DNA from: Granulicella arctica
Lineage (GTDB): Bacteria > Acidobacteriota > Terriglobia > Terriglobales > Acidobacteriaceae
DNA length: 64,000 nucleotides
Assembly (NCBI RefSeq): GCF_025685605.1
Contig: NZ_JAGTUT010000001.1
Location: forward strand, 2,356,001 to 2,420,000
Reading direction: 5' to 3'
The stretch's first letter is position 1. Each line of letters opens with the position of its first letter. Below, one piece after another: positions 52,162 to 61,700 of this stretch. The notes under the pieces were generated by a model. It was not told the DNA's origin. It did no database searches and saw nothing but the letters and a program-made list of their open reading frames with translations. A program made the translations under genes and the position numbers.

Positions 52162-52190
52162 AGCCTCCGAATCGTGCGATTAGGCTCCCC
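52162..52190 (+). terminator. Stem-loop after the NtrC-type gene
   Basis: Outer stem AGCCT (52162-52166) / AGGCT (52182-52186), inner perfect stem AATCG-TG-CGATT (52170-52181), followed by CCCCTTATT. A plausible terminator 63 bases after the stop. Confidence 0.5.
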
Positions 52191-52221
52191 TTATTAAGGA
52201 GTGATAATGGCCGATGCACTA

Positions 52222-52276
52222 AGTGAGCGAGCTTAGGGGCTGGAAACGTGCAACTTCCTATTCTCGCCAGTTGAGA
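52222..52276 (+). repeat. Dispersed intergenic repeat, copy 5
   Basis: AGTGAGCGAGCTTAGGGGCT ... CTATTCTCGCCAGTTGAGA, 46/55 identical to the 39506 copy. Downstream AAGCCGACTT also resembles the tails of copies 1 and 2. Confidence 0.7.
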
Positions 52277-52396
52277 TCGGCATTGTTAAACTCAAGCCGA
52301 CTTGTTAGGATTGCTCCGGCCACATCTTAGGTCTACTGGGTCGGCCTGCGCCGAAGACGACCGCGCAGAGCCCTTCTGGGCTGCAGCGATTTTGAG

Positions 52397-54112
52397 CTAC
52401 TTTGCCGCATCCGGATAGAGGCCTTCGAGTGGCTTATCGGGGACGATACCGACGGGGAGGCTTGGGCGGGGAAGCATGTCGTCGCGCATGGCGGTGTTGT
52501 AGAGAAAGATGGCTTCGACCACTGCGGCCTGCTTAAGGTCCGGCTCGCTGAGATGCTCGTACGTATCGAGATTCGAGTGATGGGTGCGGCTCTGGTAGTC
52601 GCGTTGCACTTGCACAAAGCCGAAGCCGGGAAGGCCCGCCATCTGGAAGGACGCATCATCAGAGCCCGCGCCTGACTGCATGGAGATGGAGGTGACGCCG
52701 AGGTCGGCGAGAGGTTTCATCCACTCCGCAAAGATCGTGGCGGCTCCCTGGTTTCCTTGTGTACCTACGCCGGTAATTCGTCCGGAGCCAGAGTCCAGGT
52801 TGAAGTACGCATCAAGGCCGGCTGCCTCGGGCTTGAGGGTGGGCGGAGCGCTCGTGGGGCGCATGGCTTGCGGTAGGTTGGCATCTCCCTTGCTGTCGGA
52901 GGTATGCAGGGTCGCGAAGTGGCGTTGGACGTAGCCCAGCGAGCCAAGGATTCCCTGTTCCTCGCCGCTCCAGAGCGCGATGCGAATGCTGCGGCGTGGC
53001 TGTATGTGCAGCGTGCTGAGAATGCGCATGGCTTCCATGGCGACGATGGCGCCAGCGCCGTTGTCAGTGGCGCCGGTGCCGGCGATCCAGCTATCGAGGT
53101 GGCCGCCGACCATGACAACCTGGTCTCTAAAACCAGGGTCGATGCCAGAGATCTCCGCGATGGTGTTGTAGCCTTTGGTGTGTTCGTCGCCGAAGCGCGT
53201 GTTTACGTCGATCGTCACACTTGTCGGTACATGCTGGTCGAGGAGCCGTCCCATGCGGTCGTAGGCTTCGTCGGAGATGACCTCTTCGGGGATGGGCTGT
53301 TTGTGGTCGGGTAGGTACACAAACCATCCCATGGAGTAGTTGGAATCGTCGTGGAGAGTGCCGCCGGACCCGCCTGGCTCTAGAAGAGCGACAGCGCCTT
53401 CTGCAGCAAAGAAGTGAGCGGCTTTTTCGAGGAAGGTTTTGTGGGTGAAGATCGGTTCAATTGGTCCATACGAGGAGTTGGCGAGACGATCCGGCTTTAG
53501 GAGGGAATACGGAAGAACAGGAGGACTGCCGGGTTTATAGAGCTCCATCGCCGGGACGTTGTCTGGGTCGACAGAAGGATTCTCGGGTGCTTCTCCATAG
53601 AGGATGACTTTGCCCTTGAGCTTGCCTTTCCACTGCGCGAAATCGGCTTCGCTGTTCAAGCCGGAAACCATAATTACGTCTGCAGTGACAGGGCCAGGAG
53701 TGGCGGGCGACCAAGGGGTGGCCTGAGCTAGAAGAATGGATGCGGAGGGCTTCACCAGCGTGAGCGAGGCGTTCTGTTGGGTCCAAGCCATACCGAACTC
53801 GCCCCAGCTTTCGAGGTGGGCGTCGCTCAAGCCCATGGCTGCGAGTTGACTCCGGGTCCACTCGTTGGCGCGTGCCATGGCGGGCGAACCGGTGAGGCGG
53901 GGGCCTATGTCATCGAACAGGGCGCCGGCATACTCCATGACATGAGAGTGATTGAAGCCTTCGTCGCGGATGCGGGAATACATGTCGAGGTCGAGGTGCT
54001 CGGGTTCAGCCGGGGCGATGACTGCGGCTGATTTCCCTCTATGCTGGCCTCGCGCTGCGATAGGTGCAGCCAGTATCAAGGCAAAGGTGAGCACAAACCG
54101 GCGAGAGCACAT
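52397..54112 (-). CDS. Secreted M28-family zinc peptidase with PA domain
   Basis: 571 residues from ATG 54112 (MCSRRFVLTFALILAAPIAA, signal peptide); the frame is open to 54190. The metal-ligand motifs of M28 are all present: GGHLDSW (His, Asp), GATDNGAG (bridging Asp), WSGEEQGILGS (catalytic Glu and Glu ligand), YFNLDSGSGR (Asp) and THHSNLDTYEHL (His). An inserted PA-like segment precedes it (GKLKGKVILYGEAP, AAEGAVALLEPGGS). These enzymes are aminopeptidases or carboxypeptidases; substrate unknown. It is monocistronic. Confidence 0.93.
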   Translation of the reverse strand: MCSRRFVLTFALILAAPIAARGQHRGKSAAVIAPAEPEHLDLDMYSRIRDEGFNHSHVMEYAGALFDDIGPRLTGSPAMARANEWTRSQLAAMGLSDAHLESWGEFGMAWTQQNASLTLVKPSASILLAQATPWSPATPGPVTADVIMVSGLNSEADFAQWKGKLKGKVILYGEAPENPSVDPDNVPAMELYKPGSPPVLPYSLLKPDRLANSSYGPIEPIFTHKTFLEKAAHFFAAEGAVALLEPGGSGGTLHDDSNYSMGWFVYLPDHKQPIPEEVISDEAYDRMGRLLDQHVPTSVTIDVNTRFGDEHTKGYNTIAEISGIDPGFRDQVVMVGGHLDSWIAGTGATDNGAGAIVAMEAMRILSTLHIQPRRSIRIALWSGEEQGILGSLGYVQRHFATLHTSDSKGDANLPQAMRPTSAPPTLKPEAAGLDAYFNLDSGSGRITGVGTQGNQGAATIFAEWMKPLADLGVTSISMQSGAGSDDASFQMAGLPGFGFVQVQRDYQSRTHHSNLDTYEHLSEPDLKQAAVVEAIFLYNTAMRDDMLPRPSLPVGIVPDKPLEGLYPDAAK

Positions 54113-54254
54113 GCATAAAATTGTAAGTCTTGTAGCAGAGCAGAGGGCCGAAGATCGTCGCGAGATCGTCCGCGCCAGCAGTCGACACACTTAGCTTCCC
54201 GTGCGCACATTGCCGAGACTTTAGTTTGTCCGAGTCGCCAGTCCTTAAGAGTTG

Positions 54255-54923
54255 TCAGAGGCTGTCGAAGAGAGTGGCTTCATTAGCTGCGACTGCGGTC
54301 CCTGGATCAACACAGGTTGCCGTCATGGCTTCAGGGTTGAATGGCCTTAGGAGGTCGATCGGCACTCGATCTTCAGTGAGCCATCGTGCGTACTCGCTGG
54401 ATTTGAGAATCACCGGCATTCGATTGTGATATTGCTCCAGTAAGGAATTCGGATCGGTCGTGATGATGGTGAAGCTGTGCAGCTCGGTCTTATCGATGGG
54501 GTTCGTCCAGCCGCTCCAGAGACCGGCAAAGGCGAACGGCGTACTTCCTCCTACTAAGAACTCGTACTTGGGATTACCCTTCTTCGCGATGTGCTTCCAC
54601 TCGAAAAACGAGTCGGCCGGTACCAGGCATCGTTTCGCCTCAAGAGAATGCCGCCACATGGGAGCCTTCTCGACGCCTTCGGCTCGCGCGTTGAACGTGA
54701 TCGGCGGAAACTTGTCGCCCTTGTGAAAGAAGGGAATGAAGCCCCACCGGGCGAGCTCCATCGATGAAGCGCCTTCTTCGTCTGCTCGGATGATCGGTTG
54801 AAAGGTCGTCGGTCGAATGTCATCGTTGGGCTCAAGGATGAGCGAGTCTAAGCCCGGACCGTTGACGTGAAAGGCTTCCGCAATCTTCTGTTTGTCCGAC
54901 TTACGTCGATAGCGACCGCACAT
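54255..54923 (-). CDS. SRAP-domain abasic-site protection protein (YedK/HMCES)
   Basis: 222 residues from ATG 54923, giving the invariant MCGRY start in which Cys2 forms a thiazolidine crosslink with abasic sites in single-stranded DNA. Other family marks: RPTTFQPII, ARWGFIPFF, FNARAEGVEKAPMWRHSL, RCLVPADSFFEWK (Glu), FAGLWSGW, ITTDPNSLLEQYHNRMPVIL (His). The catalytic Cys, Asn, Glu and His are all present. It is 64 bases downstream of the Ku gene; both act on damaged DNA. Confidence 0.94.
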   Translation of the reverse strand: MCGRYRRKSDKQKIAEAFHVNGPGLDSLILEPNDDIRPTTFQPIIRADEEGASSMELARWGFIPFFHKGDKFPPITFNARAEGVEKAPMWRHSLEAKRCLVPADSFFEWKHIAKKGNPKYEFLVGGSTPFAFAGLWSGWTNPIDKTELHSFTIITTDPNSLLEQYHNRMPVILKSSEYARWLTEDRVPIDLLRPFNPEAMTATCVDPGTAVAANEATLFDSL

Positions 54924-54987
54924 CGCGTACTCTCCCATGCCGTAGAGAGTTGCTGGACCGAATGTGTAAATTGTACGATTGATCGTT

Positions 54988-55743
54988 TCAGGCGGACTTC
55001 TTTCTGGGTGCGGCTTTTGCGGGAGTCTTGACGAGATCCATGCCCTTCTTAGCCTCGGACTTTACGCTTGCGACTGGCTTCTTCTTTGCGCCTTCGTCCT
55101 CGCCGATGCTCTTCTTGAGTGCATCCATCAGGTTGATGACCTTACCACGTGTTGGCTGCTGAACTTCGTCGGTCGGAACTGGCAGGTGATGGATCTTGGT
55201 CTCGACCAGTTCCTCGACGGCGACCTCGTATCCATCTTGGAACTTATTCATGTCAAGCTTGCTTGATCGCTTAGCAATGAGAGCTTCAGCGAGTTCGAGC
55301 GAATCTTCGTCGATCTCCACGTCCTTGATGTCGCGGAAGTAGTCGCTCTGGCTGCGCAGCTCGCTTGAATACCGCAAGGTGTAGGCCATGAGCCCGCCGC
55401 GATCTCCCTCGTCCGCTGCAGCAATCGCCAGCACGTGCTCGCGCCCGGAGGAGGCGATTTTGCCGATGGCCACACGCCCAGTCTTTTGGAGCGCTTTGCG
55501 GACGACGGCAAAAGACTCGGCCTGGCTGGCATCCTGCGGCGTCCCGAAGTAGGGTTTCTCCACCCACTCGGGGATGAGGTCGCTCAGTCCTACGAACTGC
55601 GTGACCTCGATGACGTGCTTGGAGGGAACGCGTAGATTGGCGAGCTCCGACGGCTCGATCAGGATGTACTGACCTTTCTCGTACTCGTAGCCCTTGAAAC
55701 AAAAGAACTCTCGTCGCGGCTCCAGTTCGTGTTGTGATGCCAT
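54988..55743 (-). CDS. Ku-family protein, short N-terminus
   Basis: Homodimeric DNA-end-binding protein of bacterial non-homologous end joining. Recognisable Ku segments run from KGYEYEKGQYILIEPSEL (residue 17), YFGTPQDASQAESFAVVRKA, GKIASSGREHVLAIAAADEG, to SKLDMNKFQDGYEVAVEELV, then a Lys-rich tail. Typical Ku proteins have 45-60 more residues before this first motif, including the initial strands of the beta-barrel; none of the three upstream frames encodes them. No ligD is nearby. Either a variant or a truncated, perhaps inactive, gene. Confidence 0.82.
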   Translation of the reverse strand: MASQHELEPRREFFCFKGYEYEKGQYILIEPSELANLRVPSKHVIEVTQFVGLSDLIPEWVEKPYFGTPQDASQAESFAVVRKALQKTGRVAIGKIASSGREHVLAIAAADEGDRGGLMAYTLRYSSELRSQSDYFRDIKDVEIDEDSLELAEALIAKRSSKLDMNKFQDGYEVAVEELVETKIHHLPVPTDEVQQPTRGKVINLMDALKKSIGEDEGAKKKPVASVKSEAKKGMDLVKTPAKAAPRKKSA

Positions 55744-55890
55744 GTCATCTCAAATCGATCGCACATCGGATTGCTACGAACGGAATGGTCCTTCGAAGCA
55801 ACGGAGCTCCCTGCTGCTGATGCTTGCTGCGTCGCTTCTAGCCTGGACCGCCTGGCGAGCGCGAGCGCTTCTCAAAGTAGCTGTGGTTTG

Positions 55891-56188
55891 CTATTGCGAA
55901 GGAGATGCATGATGCTGATGGATGAGACGCAGATCGCCAACCGAGGCAAAGGTTGCAAACAGGTAGACATTTGCACTATCGATCAACTCTCGCTGGACTT
56001 CGGGATAGTAGTTTCTGGTGATGGAGTCACCTACCAAAAGCACATTTGGGAGGGTCTTATCTACGTGTGCGGGCGAACCTCCCAAGTCCATTCAATCTCT
56101 TCAGGGCGGGAGCGCTACTCGTAGCCTCTGACTGCGCCCGCATAAAAGGTATTAGCAGGATGCAAGCCAACGCGATACGATAAGACAC
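55891..56188 (-). pseudogene. Broken SGNH/GDSL hydrolase (frameshifted, truncated)
   Basis: A GTG at 56188 opens a signal peptide (SYRIALACILLIPFMRAQSE) that runs into LKRLNGLG and then out of frame; the adjacent frame continues GGSPAHVDKTLPNVLLVGDS then ITRNYYPEVQRELIDSANVY and FATFASVGD. VLLVGDSIT is block I of SGNH hydrolases with the nucleophile Ser. The sequence ends at GDLRLIHQHH and lacks the other blocks. Frameshift near 56075 and loss of the 3' end next to the truncated Ku gene suggest a deletion between the two. Confidence 0.65.
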
Positions 56189-56237
56189 TCTATATGTTTG
56201 TGATCTCAACTGAGTACCCCATACTATTTTGACGGCG

Positions 56238-58631
56238 TTAGTGTGTGCGGAACTGATCGGGGTACAGATCCATGCTGTAACCTCGGGGAAGCTTTATGGA
56301 AGCAGTGCCGCTTCCATAACGAACCAAGCAGTTCTGGTTCCGTGTGCTTGTGAGGGACGCAGTGATCATCTTGCCTTTCGCCCATACGATAGCCACCTCT
56401 ATCCCTCCTCGTGCACGCAATCCTCGAATGCTTCCGCTGGGCCACGTGGCAGGAAGGGCTGGGAGAAGATGAATCTCCCCAGCGTGCGATTGAAGGAGCA
56501 TCTCCGCAATTCCTGCTGCGCCCGCGGTATTTCCATCAAGAGAGAAGATGTTACTCGTTGCGCCGGCAACACCACCTCGGGAATAGGTCAGCAACGAGTC
56601 CTCTGTGGCATGCGCGATCAAGCCGAGAAGCTGTTGGTGCGCTGCATTTCCATTCAATAGCCGGGCGTAGTAGTTGATGAGATTCGCTCGACTCCATTCC
56701 GAATCCTCCCAGTCCGGCTGAGTGATCCTCCTCTCGATCGTGACACGTGCTGCCTTAGCAAGGGCCGGCGTAGCAGAAATCGATATCTGGTGTTCAGGAT
56801 AGAGGGCGATGAGATGGCTGGTATGACGATGGCCGGGCTGCGCCTCGTCGAAGTCTTCCAGCCATTCCTGCAATTGACCATGTTTCCCAATCTGCAATGG
56901 CGGAAGACTGTCTCGCACTGTTTTCACCTTTGCTTGAAACTCGTGGTCAATATCAAGAACTATTGACGCCTCAAGGTAGTTCGTCAGCAGCGAAAAAACC
57001 AGCACACGATCGCAGGTAGGTCCCATCGATTCAGAGCAGTGTTCGCCGTCAGGAGCAATGAAGGAGTTTTCTGGAGAGACGGACGGTCCAGTCACTAACC
57101 ATCCGTGCCGGGGATGCACAACCATGTACGCCAGAAAGAATTCAGCAGCTTCCTTGAGGATGGGATACAGGCGCTGTCGCAAGAAGTCCTTGTCGAGACT
57201 AAAGCGATAGTGCTCCCATAGCTGCAGTGAAATCCATAGGCCAGCCGTGACAAAGAGACCCCAACCAAGTCCCCACCCGGGGGCGGTGAATCCCCAAGGA
57301 TTGGTGACGACATGGCACACCCAGCCTGGCATGCCGTATAACTCGCGTGCGGTGGTTCGCCCGGCAACGCGGAGATTGTCGACAAAGTCGAACAGTGGCG
57401 TCTGGCACTCGGAGAGATTGCCCACCTCGGCAAGCCAGTAGTTCTGCTGTGTGTTGATATCGAGGTGAAAGTCGTCGGTCCATCCCATGCTCGAGGCCAG
57501 TCCGTCGTTCCAGATACCTTGCAAAGCAAGCGGCAGGGGAGAAGTGTGACGAGAACCGGCGATGGTTAGATATCGCCCATACTGAAAGAAAAGCGCCGAA
57601 AGTCCCGGATCAACTTCGCCGGCTTGAACGGCTTTTCGTCTTTGGTCTGTCGGCTTCATCTCCGCTCTTGGGTTAGTACCTAGATCGATAGTGACTCGAT
57701 TGAAGAGGGCCCGGTGGTCGGCGATATGAGCTGCCCGAAGGCGCTTAAAGGTCATCCCGCGACAATCGTCTAAAGTCTTCTCGCAGCGAGTCGAAACATC
57801 AGCCCGGCGGTAGTTCGTCGCAATGGCGATCAGAAGCGTAATCGAATCGGCGTTCTTAAAATGAAGGACGCTGCCGTCCGTGGCAATCTGGCCTCCATCG
57901 GCAAGAAGGCGGACGCGAGTTTCAAAGGAAACGCCTTGTTGCCCGTTGCTATGCAAATGTTCCAATGCACGTCCTTTGAGGACAAGCGTGTTGCTAACAG
58001 GTGAACTTACGGCGCCGGGCAGGATGAGCGGCGCGAACGATATGACGCCGCTCATCGACTTCGGTCGGTCACACGTGAGATGAGCGACTAGAACATCTGC
58101 AGGATTGGAGGAGAAAAACTCTCGTCGAAACATACGACGATCCTGCACATACTGGACATCGGCAATCGCATCTGAAAGGTTCAGAGACCTACGGTAGTTC
58201 TCAACCGCTGCTTGCCCTTCGAGGGCGACTTGGAGCGTAGCCATCGGAAGGTGGGTCCCAAATGACTCGGCGCGTCCCAGGAGATGTTCTTGACATAGCC
58301 GGGCGGCCTCACCGTAGCGGCCCGCGAACTCGAGAGCGCGTATGGCAGCGAGGTTCTCAAGCCCGCTAGGGCTAACGTTCGCGTTGCTTGGAGCGCCGGA
58401 CCATACAGTCGACTCGGTAAGATCAATCCGCTCTGCATCGAGTTCGCCGTAGATCATGGCACCGATCCGGCCATTACCGAGTGGAAGAGCTTCCATCCAG
58501 CGGGTAGCGGGCTTGGAATACCAGAATTCCGACGGAACACTCTTAGCCGCTATAGCCGCTTTGCCGAATCGTGGGGGGCACGCGGCGATAGCAGCAGAAC
58601 CCAATACGAAGTTGCGTCTTGAGGTTGTCAA
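56238..58631 (-). CDS. GH95 alpha-L-fucosidase/galactosidase
   Basis: 797 residues, TTG start at 58631 with GAGGAGA upstream. The N-terminus MTTSRRNFVLGSAAIAACPP is a Tat-type signal (SRRNF). The N-domain has WMEALPLGNGRIGAMIYGEL and LTESTVWSG; the (alpha/alpha)6 barrel has LALQGIWNDGLASSMGWTDD, FHLDINTQQNYWLAEVGNL (the Asn pair of GH95), ITGPSVSPENSF-like VTGPSVSPENSFIAP, LQEWLEDFDEAQPGHRHTSH (catalytic Glu) and SLDGNTAGAAGIAEMLLQSH. It probably cleaves terminal fucose or galactose from plant xyloglucan-type glycans in the periplasm. It is divergent from the DUF5107 gene and shares its operator region. Confidence 0.95.
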   Translation of the reverse strand: MTTSRRNFVLGSAAIAACPPRFGKAAIAAKSVPSEFWYSKPATRWMEALPLGNGRIGAMIYGELDAERIDLTESTVWSGAPSNANVSPSGLENLAAIRALEFAGRYGEAARLCQEHLLGRAESFGTHLPMATLQVALEGQAAVENYRRSLNLSDAIADVQYVQDRRMFRREFFSSNPADVLVAHLTCDRPKSMSGVISFAPLILPGAVSSPVSNTLVLKGRALEHLHSNGQQGVSFETRVRLLADGGQIATDGSVLHFKNADSITLLIAIATNYRRADVSTRCEKTLDDCRGMTFKRLRAAHIADHRALFNRVTIDLGTNPRAEMKPTDQRRKAVQAGEVDPGLSALFFQYGRYLTIAGSRHTSPLPLALQGIWNDGLASSMGWTDDFHLDINTQQNYWLAEVGNLSECQTPLFDFVDNLRVAGRTTARELYGMPGWVCHVVTNPWGFTAPGWGLGWGLFVTAGLWISLQLWEHYRFSLDKDFLRQRLYPILKEAAEFFLAYMVVHPRHGWLVTGPSVSPENSFIAPDGEHCSESMGPTCDRVLVFSLLTNYLEASIVLDIDHEFQAKVKTVRDSLPPLQIGKHGQLQEWLEDFDEAQPGHRHTSHLIALYPEHQISISATPALAKAARVTIERRITQPDWEDSEWSRANLINYYARLLNGNAAHQQLLGLIAHATEDSLLTYSRGGVAGATSNIFSLDGNTAGAAGIAEMLLQSHAGEIHLLPALPATWPSGSIRGLRARGGIEVAIVWAKGKMITASLTSTRNQNCLVRYGSGTASIKLPRGYSMDLYPDQFRTH

Positions 58632-58652
58632 CGTGCTCTCCTCGTTGTGCTC

Positions 58653-58705
58653 TTGACAAGATCACTTACCCTTTCTACAGTTTATACACGGTAACGTACA
58701 CGTTC
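58653..58705 (+). promoter_or_regulatory. Promoter and operator of the GH95/DUF5107 divergent pair
   Basis: TTGACA (58653-58658), 17-base spacer, TACAGT (58676-58681) on the plus strand. Just downstream is CACGGTAACGTACACGTTC (58687-58705), containing palindrome AACGT-AC-ACGTT (58693-58704). On the minus strand TATAAA near 58684 may be a -10 for GH95. The word ACG-N4-CGTACACG recurs at 63685-63698 on the same strand before the GH27-like gene. Confidence 0.6.
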
Positions 58706-58779
58706 TATTTCGAAGGGCAGGCTTCCGTCAAAGGTGATGCCTGTCCTGTCGACTTGAAGCGGCAGAAAAAGAGGGTTGG

Positions 58780-61700
58780 GTGAAAAAACATCGGGTTGAA
58801 CCAAGTTCAACGCTGAAATTGCCGCCCGCCCCGATCTCCGAGGCGGGCGCGGTCAAGGTATGGAGTGAGCCTGTGACGATGCTTACGTACAGCCCGGCTA
58901 CGGCAGATATAAACCCGCTATTTCTCGAACAGCGCGTTTATCAGGGAAGCAGCGGCCGAGTGTACCCGCTGCCGGTCGTCGATGCGATTGAGACTGAGCC
59001 TCGCTTGAAGCGTTGGGAGGCCGTGCACCTGGAGAATGAATCCTTGCGTTTGATGGTAATGCCGGAGATTGGAGGTCGCATCCATGTGGGGTTGGACAAG
59101 CGGACGGGCTATGACTTCTTCTATCGCCAGAACGTGATCAAGCCGGCGCTGGTGGGACTTGCCGGCCCATGGATTTCAGGCGGTGTGGAGTTCAATTGGC
59201 CGCAGCATCATCGCCCGGCGACCTACATGCCGGTAGAGATCGCAATTGAACGTGAGCCGGATGGTGCGGTGACAGTGTGGTGCAGTGACCATGATCCGAT
59301 GACGCGCATGAAGGGAATGCACGGAATTCGACTGCGACCCGGCTCGGCAACGCTGGAGGTGCGGGTGCGTCTCTATAACCGTACAGAAGACACACAGACG
59401 TTTTTGTGGTGGGCGAATGTGGCTACACGCGTCCATGAGCAGTACCAGTCGTTCTTTCCTCATGATGTGCACTTTGCTGCAGACCACGCGAAGCGGGCGG
59501 TGACCGAGTATCCGCTCAGTAAGGAGACCTACTACGGCATCGATTACAGCGAGAGGGCGCGTGTAGGAGTAGCTGCGGACGAGATGCCTGCAGAGTTTGT
59601 GCCGGACGGATCGTACGCGGCGAACGATCTTGGCTGGTATGCGAATATTCCGGTTCCTACGAGTTACATGATCGTCGGTTCGCAAGGTGATTTTTTTGGT
59701 GGCTACGATCACAAGGCTGACGCGGGAACGGTGGCCGTGGCCAGTCATCATATCTCACCTGGGAAGAAACAATGGACTTGGGGCAATCATGAGTTTGGCT
59801 ACGCGTGGGATCGTAGTTTGACGGATGGCGATGGACCGTACGTTGAATTGATGTCAGGTGTATATACGGATAATCAGCCTGATTTTTCGTTTCTTGCGCC
59901 GGGAGAGACCAAGACGTTCAGCCAATTCTGGTATCCCATCTTCGAGATTGGTGTACCGGACGTTGCGAATCTATATGGCGCGGTGCGGGTGGAAAGAGTC
60001 GCTGCGGGAGTTCGAGTTCATGTGCAGACTACGGCTGACTACGACTTGTGTACCTTGCGATTGCTGGCAGGTGATACTCAGTTTGCTTCAGCGACTGTTG
60101 ACATGCAGAGTGGGGTTCCACAGCATCTTGACTTTTCTTTGCCGGAGACTTCTAACGTTGCCCTGGAGAGCGTTGAAATTCTGCTGATGGCCGCTGATGC
60201 GGTGCTCTTGCATTACACGCCAACTGCCATTGAGCCAACTGAACTGCCTGAGTTGGCGACCGAACCTCCACTGCCTGAGGACGTTGGAAGCAATGACGAA
60301 CTCTACCTGATTGGGTTGCATCTTGAGCAGTATCGGCATCCGACTCGCGTTCCGGAGCTGTATTGGCTAGAAGCGGTTCGGCGCGATTCGGAGGATAGTC
60401 GATCGAACCATGTGCTGGGTCGGTGGCACCTTCGACGAGGAGAGTTTGCGAAGGCTGAAATGTACTTGCGTACCGCCATTGAACGGCTTACGCGGCGCAA
60501 TCCAAATCCTTACGATGGCGAACCGCACTACAACCTTGGGCTGACGCTGCGTTATCTCGAGCGCCCGGAGGAGGCCTATGATGCGTTTTACAAGAGCACA
60601 TGGAATGCAGCCTGGCGTGGGCCTGCTTATCAGCGGCTTGCGGAGATGGATTGCGGCCTGAAGGACTGGAACGCCGCGCTCGATCATATCGATCGCTCGC
60701 TCAGGGCCGAAGCGGATAACCTGAATGCACGAAATTTGAAGGTGACCGTCTTACGTGCTTTGAAGCGGAGTGATGAGGCTGAGGAGTTGCTGCAAGAGAC
60801 GCGCGGGCTTGATCCACTCGACATCGGGAGTCGTTGGCTGGCTGACGGCGAGGTGCCGGAGGATGGGCAGCGCCGACTGGACCTGGGCCTTGACCTCCGA
60901 CGTGCGGGCTTGTTTGATGAGGCGTTAGCGGTGCTGAATGCAGACATGCCTCCGGTAAACGATGGCAGTGACGCGATGCTGCAGTATGCTGCAGCCGATG
61001 TGCTGTCGCGATGTGGCAAGGATGAAGAGAGCGCTGGTAGGTATCGGGCGGCAGCGGCGGCAAGTGCGGACTATGTATTTCCGGTGCGGCTTGATGAGTT
61101 AGTTTTGCTGAAAGGCGCGATGGCCAAGCAGTCGGCGGACGCGCGCGCGCCCTACTATCTTGGGAATCTGCTCTACGACCGCCGGCGCCATGACGAGGCA
61201 ATCGAAGCGTGGGAGCGTGCCGTAGAACTGGATCCAAAGTTCCCAACGGCGTGGCGGAATCTTGGTTTTGCTTACTTCAATGTTCGCGGGGATGAGAGGC
61301 GTGCGCTTGCAGCGTTTGCGAAGGCTCGGGAACTCTCGCCGCATGATGCGCGCATTCTGTACGAACAGGATCAGTTGCTGAAGAGGACGGGAGCGTCTTC
61401 TGACGAGCGGCTGTGCATGCTCGAGGATGAGGGGGAGCTTGTCCCATGTCGCGATGATCTTTCGTATGAGCTGATCCTCTTGCTGAATAGCAAGGGGAGG
61501 CCGGCGGCGGCATTGAAGGTGCTGGAATCGCGGCAGTTTGGACCGTGGGAGGGCGGGGAAGGACTGGTGCTCGGACAGTATGTTCGGGCAAACATTTTGC
61601 TCGCACGCGAGGCGTTGACTTCGGGAGAACCGCACGCCGCGGTGGCACGCCTGCAGGCCTCACTCCATCCTCCGAAGAACCTTGGAGAGGCGCTTCACCT

